From positions 8,866,001 through 8,930,000 of the forward strand of contig JASJZH010000004.1 of the NCBI GenBank assembly GCA_037178975.1: a stretch of DNA of 64,000 nucleotides. Direction: 5' to 3'. This DNA is from Oscheius tipulae. Lineage: Eukaryota; Nematoda; Chromadorea; Rhabditida; Rhabditidae. Shown piece by piece: positions 12,643-24,525 of this stretch. The notes under the pieces were generated by a model. It was not told where the DNA came from, ran no database searches, and saw only the letters and a list, made by a program, of their open reading frames with translations. Position 1 is the first letter of the stretch. Every line of letters begins with the position of its first letter. Position numbers and translations under genes: made by a program.

Positions 12643-15017
12643 CTTCGAGGGAAACCTGAATAGTCTCGTTTTTGAACACATCACTGTTGCAAGTGGCAAA
12701 ACATTCCGCATGGGAAAGAAGGAGAAGGGGTTGGAGATCGGAAATCAGCGAGAAATGCGATAAAAGTTTTAAACATTGTGTTTCATGACTCGGTGGCATC
12801 TGAGAAATTAAGATAACAGTAAAAAGAATGTCAAAGCACAAATTCTGTCCGGTAGAATCCCACATCTACAATAATTCAAGATGAGGCTTTTGGCGGAATC
12901 GCGTACTTTTAATGTGGTGTGGCCCTTACAATAGCAGTTGTGGAAATCGTACTTAGGTCCTGGTACAATATCTTCGAGAGTGTACGGGTGCGAACCACAA
13001 GGAACAAGTTTATTTTTCGTACAGTAGTATTCTGTTCCCACCCTCTGATGTGGACAAGACTGAGAAGACCCAGATGTCTACGAATATACAGAAGAGGAAA
13101 AGCTCAAACACCATTTTTGTAAGCGGAATTACAAAGATCTATTTCTTTTCGAACACTTTCACATGAGTTGACAATAAGGTTAAGAATAGGAAAGCTCTAT
13201 GACATGTGAGTGTACGTCAAAGAACCTACTAAGGCTTCATGCATTTGAGCTACAAACGTTGTGAAAGGTTTGACACGCTACAAATTTTCTTGTCTGTCTG
13301 AACACACGAGTTCGCTGACAAAGAAAGTGGCTAGGAACAATTATGAACGTGAATACCTAAACAGATTCGTCCATTTGAAGACAGGGCATTACAGATCTCG
13401 AAGAAGTGCCTCAAAAAATTAAGTTGGTTGAAACGAATGGCAGCTAAAACCACAACTTGTATCTGGGGGACTTCATATTCAACGAAAGGATACCGGAAAA
13501 TAATAAAACTTTCAGCTTCTAGACATGATAAGGCCGTTGAAGCATAGCGTGAGATTAGGGAAGAAAACAACCGAAAAGACGACTTTAGAACAGAAAAAAG
13601 AAGTCAGGCATGAATACTGTTCCTTAGGAAGACTTGAAAAAAGATGAAACCAGGGAATCATAGAGGGAAGTTCGTGATTATTTTGGTGCCCGCGTATGTT
13701 AAAAAACAAAGATCGGCTTAGTTCACATTGAAATACGAGAGCATGTGAATCTTTTCTGAGGATCTCTATTACTATCCAGGATTAAAGCAGTTTCATCCCA
13801 GATAGGAACTGGAAAAGATTTTCCACCCCACTTTATGCTAGCTCACTCGGAAAGATCCATTGTTGTTCTGAACCATTATGACCTCTGCTCTGGGTAGTGT
13901 GTTTTTACAATTTGACGAATGAAAAGCACTAGTGCGTTGTTAGTGATAGAGTAATTTTGCTAAACTCTTTCTGCACCGCGCTTTGACCACTGTTGGTTCG
14001 ATAAACCCCTACTGTATTAGAATAAGTGCGACCATCTGGAACATTAAAAGTCTGTATTATAAGGAACTTTTAGAAAGAAACATGATTTACACAAGATTAA
14101 ATAAAGAGTCCTTAAAGATGCATGCGTCGGTAGGAATAGGAAGAAGCTCCCAGCCCCATTCACTTTATAAGCTCTTTTCCGTCATTCCGAATTGCAAAGG
14201 AGTGAATGCAATAAAATTTTCCAGCCGAAGCAAAGTTCAAACGGAAATCAAGTGCGGAGACCTAGAAGCGTTGGCGAGGATCTTTGAAAAAGCGAGGCGC
14301 TCCGAGAGGACTTCCATGGGAATGCGACTTTTTCCTGTTAGTTGCAAGATCACTTGGTGAATTAAATCAAACCTTCTTCAAAAGGACCTCTTCTAGCTGA
14401 CTGGAGATTGAAGATGGTCTTAAAAAGAATTCATTTCAAACAATTTGCCTCGGTGAGCACTGGCTTTGACTCTTTCACATGACTGCGCACGATTAAGAGA
14501 GTGGGATATCCGTCAGCTGCAAAAAAAGGCCATCCTTTCAAGGAATCCTCTAATATGAAAGATCCTTCCTTCCAGGAAAGTCCTATCTTTCTCACGGTAC
14601 ACGCAAGAGCTTCCAGTTTGCTCTGATTGGCAACGTATGCTTATTTGTTACAGGAAGTACACAATTTTACCGATGTTTTGTGAAAAAATTGAAAAATCTA
14701 TGAGAGGGGTGTTTTTCTTGCTGTTGCTGGAGTCACTTGAACAACACGACCACTCGCTCCAGAAGTTGAGGCGAAGACCTTGGCGCCGGCATCTGAAAAA
14801 GTGTTGTGTGAGAAAACAAGTGACAAGTTTAATGTGGTGCATTACTTGATACATTACAGAAAAGTATGTACCATAGTTCAGCATTTTTTTCTACTCAGTG
14901 TATATCTTCACATGTTTCCCTGGTACCTTTTGCCCTGTATAACTTTGTCCCAACCCGTGTTTGTTGGCACATGACAACAGTTATTTATATTCCGCAGCTG
15001 CTGCGTCGTTTAAGTTT
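12643..15017. other. Intergenic between the two Str-like genes
   Basis: Apart from the 5S fragment at 12897-12929 there is no supported feature. Several open frames of 60-125 codons occur (for example 13983-14360, plus) but show no domain pattern, conserved motif or splice structure. Confidence 0.5.
12897..12929 (-). pseudogene. 5S rRNA 5'-end fragment
   Basis: The plus-strand core 12901-12924 matches the corresponding part of the 5S gene (6106-6124 region) with only two C-to-T differences over 24 nt, plus weaker flanking similarity. On the minus strand this is the 5' end of 5S RNA only; the rest is absent. It looks like a truncated dispersed copy, such as a retroposed or recombination fragment. 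It lacks the internal control region and should not be transcribed as 5S. Confidence 0.55.
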
Positions 15018-16554
15018 CTACTGAAAAAAACATATGCTAAACTCACACAGCATTTTGGCGACGCCTCTCCTGTAGCATTTAATGCACATCAAAAGAATAA
15101 TTGGGTCTAGCGCTTTGGGCACTGTTGTGAAAACCGAAAAGAACGAAAAGATGTCCAAGTCAAAGCCAATGAGCGGGAAGCACATGGCAATAAACGAGGG
15201 TAGATGACTGAAGATGACAGGGACAATAGTCTAAAAAGGTAAATGTTTCAGTAAATGACCCAAAACCTGTAGCAGAAGTGATTTGAAAAGTTGCTTTTCC
15301 AGACAGATATTCACTCCCATCCGTCGGACATCCCGAATCACATTCCACAGACCCCAACTACAACAGATGACGATGACCACGGAACCGCAGATTATTACGT
15401 AGTGTGTAAGCACGGCAAGCGTGGAAAGAATGGAAAAGTTACCGTCAATGTCCTAATAAAATATAGCAATAAAATGTTTTAGAAAAGTCTTACAGTGAAA
15501 CGTAGAACGTAGTTTGCAACCTGAGTCCCATTAGCTACACCAAAGGTTGAGTAGATTGTTTGCATAAGTTTCTGAATATGGTGATATTTGTCAAAAGTTT
15601 GGTAGAACTAACGTTGTGGGGCTTATTTCTTGTGCAGGAGAAGTAGGCACAGAAGAAGCAAAAGCTAACATAGAAAATGACCACTAGCCACAAGAGACAC
15701 TGGATCCCAGGAGTGCGACCAACCTTATCCTTGATGTCTTTTCTGGAAAATAGAAGAAGAGTAGCTACCGTGTTAACAAAGTGGTCACAAAACCTAAGTT
15801 ATTTTGAATCAACTACAGTAATTTGATCAAAAATTTAGATCTCCTTCTATCTACAGTTCACAGTAAAGCTTATATCACGGAGTGCCAAAGTAAGCCCCGC
15901 GACCGGATGTGCATCGCCCGTACTTTCTCGTGCCCGTCAAGAGAAAAAATAAAGCTAGTCTAGGGATCGAGAGCTACAAATTTGCAGAACATTGAACAAA
16001 TCGGAAGTTGCAAGTGAATCTACTCAACTTTATGACTATAGTTTTGGGTTTTATGGCTCAGAATTACGAAGCTGCTAATGTCGTCATATTGTTTTTTTAA
16101 ACCCAGTTCATTAATCTTACGTCCCGTTTAGATGCAATCTACCAGCTGGCACTTACTGGCAGACACTGATGTATCGATAAAGAAAATGCAGCACGACGAA
16201 GCCGAGCCATATCTCATAGAAAAAGCAGTAGGTAGTAGGACCGAGGAAAGACAAGCGGGTGCTGGCAATGGGTCCATAATACGTGAACGCTATGAGAGTT
16301 CTGTCCGAAATAAAGAAAATCTAAAAGTTCAAGCGTCAGAGACTCAGAAAACAGGAACATACTGGCTCTCCTAAAAGTACAACGATGGCGAATAAGATTT
16401 CGAAGAACGAGAAACTCATCAGGATGTACTTGTAGAAGCCAAAGTTATTGGTCGTGTATTTGTGCATAACATAGAGTAGAAAACTGTTGAAGATGACAGC
16501 AAAACTGGCGGCGATGGTCTGGATAGTCAGGGCCAGTATCAGGAGGAAATTCAT
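15018..16554 (-). CDS. Str/Srj-like chemoreceptor, tandem paralogue
   Basis: Model, minus strand: exons 16554-16363, 16320-16157, 15742-15613, 15571-15494, 15452-15267 and 15230-15018, giving about 320 aa. The start MNFLLILALTIQTIAASFA, the TM2 block NNFGFYKYILMSFSFFEILF and the ending KALDPIILLMCIKCYRRGV match the neighbour at 11.2-12.6 kb domain by domain, so these are tandem duplicates in the same orientation. It differs by carrying an extra 41-nt intron (15572-15612) inside the loop before TM5 and a longer intron 2 (about 414 nt). The intron before the last exon is 36 nt. The end is uncertain: reading on gives a stop at 15018, while a possible 26-nt intron (15021-15046) would give an 11-nt last exon ending at 15010. 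Confidence 0.83.
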
Positions 16555-17323
16555 CCTACGTCAGTCTGTCGGATCTCTGAGAAAAGCGGTGTTTTACGTT
16601 CAGGAGCAAGATTGAAAGGGATACTGATTGTGTAAGGTTTGGACTACGATCCGTTGAATAATTTATAACTCGCAGTACAATTACACAAAGAACAGGGTGG
16701 CCTAACAAATTTATGCAGCCTAACAAATTTATGTGTGTTGGTTGTACGATTTTGAGTAAATGAGTGAACTACTACAACGCTATGACATAGTAAAATTAAC
16801 AATTCAGCTAATTTCTATTACTAATAGAAATTAGTCACCAAGGAGATATATTGTGATTTTAGAGGACAGAAAAGTTGCCGCCTCGGGCATTGCGCAGAAC
16901 TTTGGCAGACTGATCGCATAACAGTAAGAAGAAAACTAAGAATCAAGGGAAACTACTAAAACTATCCACTTTCCAGAACCTCGTCTACGCAAAACAGACT
17001 AATTGGCAGGCTCGGAAACTGTGTCACTCAACAAAAAGGATTGGAAACAAGCTGTCGGACGTACCCAAAGTACGAGTTTGGAACCAGGTACACTTTTTGT
17101 GCGTTAAAAATAGAGAGCGTAGAGAAGCTTCTAAGAAAACATCGAATATTCACATACTGAAGAAAAAAAGTGAACCTTTGGCGGGGATTCAATAATAAAC
17201 TTAATTGAACTCCAGTAAACTGCTTACAACTGGAAAATGAACAGCCTTTGCATTAGAAGCTGTTAAGAAATGGTTTTTATACATAACATTATACAACAAA
17301 TTTACTTCGGTCAGAGGAAGAAG
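16555..17323. other. Intergenic, no gene recognised
   Basis: There is no open frame with a recognisable domain here. A short palindrome lies near 16808-16834 (CTAATTTCTATTA followed by its reverse complement), AT-rich and of unclear meaning. Confidence 0.5.
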
Positions 17324-18541
17324 ACGGAGCAGTTCTTTGAGGGAACACATTCGTGAACGGGCTGAGGATGGAGCTCAAAAATTTTACAGTGACCTTCGTA
17401 GACTCGTTAGATGAAGGCACTGTGGTTTTCTTAGCAATATAGAATTCTCTCAAAGAATGAGCTTGAACTGCGGAAACTGCTCTCTTAATTCAATAACTTC
17501 CTCAGTTTCCACAATACCAGAGCATTTGTTGAATCCGTACATTTGAGAAACATCTCCACTGAAATTATTATCCGATAGCTTTTTAGGTTTTTTTTTCATG
17601 CTCGCAAATGTGCCACCAGTACATCAAAAGCTTGAGAGCTCAATTTTTTTCGGAAATACATTAGTGTGGCGCAGCCATCATGCCATAGCCAAGCATAGGT
17701 TGTATCGGTGGTGGAGTAAATAGTAAACGAGATCTGGAGTGTCTCCCCCCAGGCATGGCGGAAGAGTCGAGGGAATCAGTGGTACATTGGTCCAGTCCTC
17801 TCAAGTTACCTGGTTTATTTCTCCAATTTTGAAAAACTGCTTTTATAATATAAACCAATTGAAATTCACCTGGATCGAGGGGGACTCTCCAGTGGTATCG
17901 ACACGAAAGACGTAAGAAGGAGTCCAGCCGGCTTAGTAAATCTGACAGGTAACCTCAAGTTAAATATTTCCACCAGTTTTAATTTCCGATGCAGTGACAA
18001 AGGCTGTCAGAGTGTGGCCAGTCTGTTCGCACTCAGTGTTATCGTATAGAGCTCGCCCTGGATCTTGTTCTGTTCCTCTTTAGCTTTCTGCAGTACTGGT
18101 TGAGTGTCGCGCAGTTCGAAAATAAGGATTGAGCATAAACTTTTTTAAAAGCCTTACCTTAACGGATAGCTGTTGACTGTGTGTCGTAGAGGCCGTAGAA
18201 CTTGGAAATGTCTTCGAGGACTCCTTCGGCGATGTCAAACTGGCCATCCTTGGGTGAGATTCCAGTGCCAAAAATGTGCTGAAAACAATCTGTGTAATCT
18301 GTCTGATTAGGCGAGAAAGCTGCTGACTTTATAGTTCTGTTTCATTTTGATAAGTCTGGTTGTTGAAAGCGAGTATTTTACTCGTTCTGCAAAGTTTAAT
18401 ATAGGAGAGTAAGTAAAATGCTGTAAGACCGGATAAAAAAAGCGGTACCAGTGGTTTTTGAACCGTATTTAGAAAAGGGCGGCAGGTAGTTTTGAAAGTC
18501 GTCAGGGGTAACAGCTAAACATTTGAAACAACCTGGTTGTG
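17324..18541 (-). pseudogene. Decayed tandem copy of the DUF4140/DUF4139 gene
   Basis: Long stretches align with the intact gene at 18910-21059. 17324-17510 corresponds to about 19570-19770, 17670-17830 to 19868-20050, 17880-18115 to 20095-20335 and 18165-18285 to 20376-20495, all in the same order and orientation. The copy has many substitutions, in-frame stops and indels. The regions matching exons 1-3 are missing. Nevertheless 18411-18541 aligns with 21086-21214, the stretch just upstream of the intact start codon. The original duplicate therefore included promoter-proximal sequence, then lost its N-terminal exons. It cannot encode the protein. Confidence 0.88.
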
Positions 18542-18909
18542 TAGAAGACAGAGGTTTTCCAAAATAGAGAGGCTGCTCAAATAGTCAAAGTATGACACTT
18601 TGGAAGGCTTATATACAGGCAACACATAATCGGAGACTAGTCAGTATAGGAATTACTCAGTGTGCTGATACTGCCAGCGACTGCTTGTGAAATTTCAGAG
18701 AAAACAAATTTTCTCATTTTTCCACGATAAGGGGTAATTTAATCGAATCGAGCGGTAAGGTTGTAGTTGTTTGACAACTGAATAGCCTAAGATATCAAAG
18801 ATCATTCAGAAGAGATTTAAGTTTATTACAATATACAACAAATATACACACCGGTTATTACAAGAATACTAGAGAATGCGAAGATGACTAGGCAAATATT
18901 ACAAGGCCC
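18542..18909. other. Intergenic spacer between pseudogene and intact copy
   Basis: No gene was recognised. This is the 3' flank of the intact DUF4139 gene and the 5' flank of the decayed copy. Confidence 0.5.
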
Positions 18910-21059
18910 TTAATACTTTTCGACAAACTCGAGCTTCTCGTCTTTGGGGTGGTCGACCGCGTACTTCAGAACAAGATCCTGAATGGCACCTCCAGCCAGC
19001 TTGACAGTCCATTCCAAATTGTTCTTCAGGTTGAGGACATATCCTTCCTTGGGATGCGCAGCTACATCGCTGACAGTCTTCTCGGAATCAATATTGACGA
19101 TAGGAGACGGGTGTACGACTTTGATCTAGATATGAAGGTTTAGTGGACATCAAATCAAGTCTTTGTCACTGTTACTGTCTCTGTCTCGACATTGTTCTGT
19201 CATAGATTTACCTTGATCTTCTCATCAGTTGATCTCGGAATGTGTTCCTTGACCAACAGAAGTACCGGCGTCAGCTTAGTATTTCTGACATTGATGACCT
19301 GCTCCGTGATGATTGAAGAGCTCTTGTTGATAACACCAGTCTAAACACTTGTTATTACCTGTTTCTTTTTATGATCACCTGTTCTGCGTACTTCTTAACC
19401 GGACGGTAGTCAACGCGGACAGCGGTGTCAACTCCAAGCGAGCAGCTGAATCTCTCATTAGGAGAGACACTCTTTTGGTAAGTGTTGGTCACAAAGCTGT
19501 TGTTGACGTAAACGGCAGCCTGTCCAGGAACTAGTGGGTAGCTAGAGGTGTTAACAGCCGAGGCAGTCATGAAAACGGATCGGTTCTTTGAAGGAACGCA
19601 TTCGTGGACAAGCTGAGGATGGAGCTCGAAGATTCCGACGGTGACCTTAGTTGCCTCATTGGAGGAGGGGACAGTCGTTTTCTTGGCAATGTTGAACTCT
19701 GTGCTCAAGGCATGTGCTTGGACTCCGCACACCGCTCTATCCATTGAGACGGATTCAACGACGATGTCTGCGCATTTAGCCATTCGAGCCATACGAGGAG
19801 CAGCACCGCTGAAATCAATAGTCCAGATCTATTATGTTTTGATGACTCACTAAGCGTTCATTCCTCCTCCGTAACCCATCATGGTTGGACAGGGCTGTGG
19901 TGGTGGAGTAGGAGGACGATAGATGGACACTTCCATGGTACCGAGATCTGGAATGTCTCCACCCAAGGATGGCTGAAGAGTCGAAAGAATCAGTGGTACG
20001 TCAGTCCAATCCTCCCCAGTAGTCTGGTTGATTTCTCCGAAGTATGAAACCTGGAATAAGTACTTTTGAAAACAAATACGAGGCAAAGTTACCTGGATCG
20101 AGGGAGATTCTCCGGTTGTATCGACGCGGAAATCATACGAAGGAGTCCAATTGGCCTGGTAGACCTGATAGGTCACCTCGAGTTGAACTTTTCCTCCAGC
20201 TTGACTCTCCAGAACAATTGCAAAGACTCTCTGGGTACGACTGTTCTGCTCGTACTCGGCGTTGTGTAGCTCATTCTGGATTTTGTTCTGTTCCTCCTCA
20301 GCTCTCTGTAGAACTGACTTTGTATCACGAAGTTCTGAAAAAAAAGCTTTGAAGAGAAATTGCAGAAAGCCTTACCTTGACGGATAGCTGTTGACTGTGT
20401 GTCGTAGAAGCCGTAGAACTTGGAAATGTTTTCAAGAACTCCGCCGGCGATGTCAAGTTGACCATCCTTGGGGAGGATTCCAGTACCGAGCTGAAATGGA
20501 CAATTATAGTCGAAGAATCTGTCTGATAAAAGCGAATCACTTTTTTTGTGGATTTTGGAAAATAAAAGTTTTACATTTCTTACGATCCAAGTACATGAAA
20601 AATAATACATACTCACATTAACGACAACCTTGTCCAATGCCTCAATTCTCTTGTCCAAAATGCTAACGCGATCCTGAAGTTTGTGAACTTCAATTTTTTT
20701 GGCCTCCAGTCGGGCTCTGATCGCGGCAACCTGAAAAACGACTTGATTTTTTCTCTCATATACAAACCTTAGGTGAATCAGTTTCACTGACAAGCGCTGG
20801 GAGGGTCTTTGTGCGGACTTCGTGAATGACACAGTCTCCTCTTCCATCGACGCGGACCGAGTCATGAACAAGACTCTGGGGAACGTTCTGAAGTGTCCGA
20901 TTAAAGAGAAAAATAGTGGAAAAGTACCGTAATGTGGACGACATTGTCTCCAGCAATCAGTTCAGTGACAACGGATCTCTTGACCTCGGCTCGGTCGTTG
21001 TAGACGATGACACGTTCGATCGGTTGCTCATGGCAGTTGACAGCGATAATGTTACTCAT
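18910..21059 (-). CDS. DUF4140/DUF4139 domain protein (F37C4.5-like)
   Basis: Nine exons, minus strand: 21059-20928, 20887-20768, 20730-20617, 20490-20376, 20334-20093, 20050-19851, 19808-19379, 19340-19212 and 19125-18910, giving 565 aa with every junction in frame. The N terminus (IERVIVYNDRAEVKRSV) is typical of DUF4140. A charged coiled-coil follows at about residues 85-125 and again near 165-200. From about residue 205 comes the DUF4139 beta-rich region (VYQANWTPSYDFRVDTT, FELHPQLVHECVPSKN, ending VDHPKDEKLEFVEKY). C. elegans F37C4.5 has the same architecture; molecular function is not established. No signal peptide or TM is seen, so it is probably cytosolic. A degenerate second copy lies directly downstream. 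Confidence 0.9.
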
Positions 21060-21085
21060 TCTGAAAGCTGGCATTAATAGAGAAC

Positions 21086-21214
21086 AAGTAAAGTGCGGTA
21101 AGATTGGATCAAACAAGTGGAGACAGTGATTTTTTGGCCGCTGCGGGAAGGGGCGGATGGCAGTTTTGAAGGTCGGCCGAGGCAACGACCAAACATTTGA
21201 AAAGGCTGGTTGTG
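21086..21214 (-). promoter_or_regulatory. Upstream region shared with the decayed duplicate
   Basis: This segment begins 27 nt upstream of the DUF4139 start codon and aligns over about 130 nt with 18411-18541 next to the decayed copy. Conserved blocks include GTAAGA, GGGCGG and AAACATTTGAAA. Similarity shows common descent. It may include promoter elements, but nothing here proves function and no TATA box is obvious. Confidence 0.4.
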
Positions 21215-21620
21215 AAATTGAAAAAAGAGAGAAATGACATGGTTTACAACATAATTTTGCGTGACAAATATATTTTGAAATTTAGTGTGGAAATGGGAGA
21301 GTGGTTAGTCAATGTACATTTTTCCCGAAGAGCGGTTTTGATCGTTCTCAAACTTTGTGACTGTGAGCTTACTGGAAAAAAGTGTCAACTAATCCTTGCA
21401 TTCAGCTTTAAAAAAGCAGTAGAAAGCAGAGATGGCTTTTGTAAACAGTAAACACTCTGGGGCAGGCGCACATCTGCGTACCTTAGTGCATTGTTTATTT
21501 CGAATGTAGGATTCCATATCTGGAGCTACATAGAACACTCGAAACTCCAAAAAAAAATGTAGCAAAACTAAAGGGTTTTGCAGTTGTTGGCAGGGTGATG
21601 GTGACCTTTTCCACAGCTGA

Positions 21621-22341
21621 TCAACAAAAATGGAAGTCCAACCTTCCTCGAACCATAATTCTCCGTTTTGAAACTTCTGATGACGGAACATGAATAATTT
21701 CAGGTTTTTCTGGCGGTAGTCCCTCCGATTCTTCTCGCTTAACTTCTTTGAAAATGTCCATCTCGTTCAGAAGAGACCCTACAGTCACATCCACATTGAA
21801 GCCAGGTGCAGCTGGTAGTCCACTCGGCCCAGCTATTTGCTCACTCAGTCCGGGGAAATTCTGATCGAGAGACCAATTCATCGAGTCATCGCCTTCATTG
21901 GCAAAAAACTCGTGTGCCGACCAATTTTCGTCCGTGGGTCGATGCCGTTTTGCTTCGTTATTGTTCCCAATAATCTGTTGTGAGAAAATAGAAATGATAA
22001 AAGTAGAAATACCTGATAGTTGGAGTCTAGAGACCTCTTCTGCTGCGTTTTAGCCATGGCCAGCTGCTTTTTGGCGTTTTCTTCGGTTATGAGCTGAAAG
22101 AATCGATAGAAATGGGCGTCTTTTCTTTTTTCACTAACATCAAAGTAATGTTTTAGTGCATTTGCTGTGAATGAGTCTTGTAAAAACTTACAACATAGAA
22201 AACATCCCGATGGAAAGCCTTCAAATGTTGTCTTAAATGACTCGTTCCTCCATCCTTCTGTGCAGTGAACACTTTCAGACAGTTCTTGCAGAAGTACTTT
22301 CCCTCAACATTCTTCTCGAAAAACCTTCCGTATTTACTCAT
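21621..22341 (-). CDS. BED-type zinc-finger protein
   Basis: Three exons, minus strand: 22341-22192, 22093-22013 and 21974-21621, giving 194 aa, all joints in phase 0. Residues 1-45 form a BED-type finger: an aromatic N-terminal block (MSKYGRFF), CKNC, then HLRQHLKAFH giving the C-x2-C ... H-x4-H pattern. The rest is a charged linker followed by an acidic, low-complexity tail (DDSMNWSLDQNFPGLSEQ; FKEVKREESEGLPPEKPE) without a second domain. BED fingers are DNA-binding modules found in chromatin proteins and in transposase-derived genes. With no transposase domain here, a small DNA-binding regulator or a domesticated transposon N terminus is likely. It sits tail-to-head with the DUF4139 gene, 561 bp apart. 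Confidence 0.8.
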
Positions 22342-24525
22342 CTACAAAACTGCCATAAAATGTGAACGAAAACAGGACAATAAACAACCCGTAAAAATGG
22401 GCCAACACAACGATTGCGGAAAAAATCAATAAGGGCGGCCGGGCGCCCGATCCGCTGACCGGATAATCCGAGGAAACATACCGCGCAACAAGTCCACCGC
22501 GCAGATCTGGGATTTTCTGTCATTGTAAACAGTTTTTGTCACATACTAATACTTCAAGATAATCCTAGAGAATGTTGCAAAGGAAAAGGATAAATAGAGT
22601 CACAGTAGCGTCGAAAAGGTTCAGGAGAAAGTGGTTAGGTGATGCTCGAAAGGCCAACATCCAGCTTTTGTAGAGTTCTGTTCCAAGCTGCTAACTATGT
22701 TTCCCCCTCAAATCGATTCATGAAGTTGTTTACCTCGTTCAAAATGCCCACAGCTTTTTCATTTCAACACGCGCTGAAATCATATTCGAAATAAAACTCT
22801 CGTTTCGAAACAAGCCACAAAGCTGATCTTGTTTTCTATCATGACTTTGATGATTTTGAAATACTCTGGTTATATATAGTGCCCGACGAAAACAAGATTG
22901 TGTGTCGAAATGTGGGAATTAGGATAGCGGTAAACATGAATATCTGTTAGTTTTTTTCCAAGAATAAACAAAAAAAATGTTTGACATTCGAAAAGGGCAA
23001 AATGGAAGTGGTTGCCGAATGGCGATCGCCGCTCTCGCTCTTTGCCGCATTATGAGTCAGGGAAGTCAACAGGCAACACACGGAGGCTCAAAAGACCACT
23101 TTTCTTTTGAAATGGGTGGCATTTCACTGAACGTAACCATTGGAAACCGACAAGGAAAGAGGCAATTTGATGTCGAAAGATCAAAAGTTGAAGAGATGAA
23201 GTTGTGAGCAAGGCTTATTTGTTCCACACCGCTGATGCTGATAAAGTGGAAGAGTTCTGAAGAGATGAGCGCGGAAGCCATTAAACAGACAGCTGCGAGA
23301 GCAAAAGTTGCCAGCTATCGCTCTTTTCTTCTCAGTTTTGCTCTTTTATATGTGACCCTGATGACACAGCCGGATGGGCAAACAGTGAATCATCGCAGGT
23401 TGCGAGAGTTGCAGGGTAACAGTGGTGAAACAGGGGATCGAGAACGAATAAAACAATCGTTTTGAAAAGGGTTTGCTTCAAAAGTTCTATTTTCCTACCA
23501 GACATTAGAGCAAGTTTGCCAGCATACCGTCACAAATACAGTTCCTGGGGGATAGGGCCCCCCACGGAAGTCAGTAAAGCCCCCAAAGATTTTGCCTCCC
23601 ACTCATATTATTTATGCTCCCCACTTTTCGAAATTGACCTTCCAGACATCAATTTTTATTAGTCCCCTAAATCGGGGGTTTCCCGTCTTACAAGGGAAGC
23701 CTTTCAACTTAAGTTGGACTTTGGCAACGAACAAGGTGCCATTCGATAGCTCTAAACATGGGTATAACGGGGTATCTTTTATCTGTGACTGTGCTTTTTC
23801 TTTATGTTTGTTTTGTTTTCACGACGCGCAAACTTTTTAGTTTCCACATGAACCCATCTAAAATCCTCGGATTTCTGGTTGAAGAATTTGGTCTGGAAAA
23901 AGGTACCGAATTGAGTCGAGATGAGCGCCGTCTGGCAAGTCGATTGAGTCATTTTGCAAAGTTCTGTCATCAGCTCCATGACAATTGAAGAGGAAGATGA
24001 AGGTTAGTGAAGTGTTGGTGAACCTTTATTTTGTAGAGCTAAAAATCTCCAAAGGGTCTGACGATGAATACTGTGTAGAGGATGACCTCCTAAAACCCAG
24101 TCAATCTCTTTATCTTTCGTTCCGCGACCATATTTGCGTCCATGGACGCTTTCGTCAATTTCCACTATCGTTGCCTCCAATTTTCGGCCTGGGAAAACGT
24201 CTCAAAATTATTTCTTCGCCGCATTTGTCACAAGGTTGCTTCTTGTGAAGAAAACTGACCTGCTGCATGCCAAGGACGACTTCTCCTTCTGTCTCGAAGC
24301 TGTCCAAAAAAGCGGGAATGGTTTTCACATTTTGCATAACCCAACGTTACCCCAGTTCCTGATACACTTTAGGGAATCAGACTCTGTTAACTTTTATTCA
24401 ATATCGTGAGACCAAAGAGTAATTAAATCACTTCTGGAAAAACATTCTGTACCCAACTCCTTCCCGAACGCATTAAACTTTATTTACTGGAAATGAGATT
24501 GAAGATAAGATCGAAGTTCAGTAAG
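22342..24525. other. Intergenic, possible small ORF only
   Basis: No supported gene. The best candidate is a 76-codon plus frame at 23758-23988 with a hydrophobic N-terminal segment (about residues 4-22) and a charged remainder. It could be a small membrane-anchored peptide, but neither conservation nor splice structure supports it. A 76-codon frame at 22977-23207 has no recognisable feature. Confidence 0.4.

Noticed and set aside
23758-23988. 76-codon frame with hydrophobic N terminus
   Set aside because: Could be a small membrane peptide, but nothing besides the hydrophobic stretch supports it.
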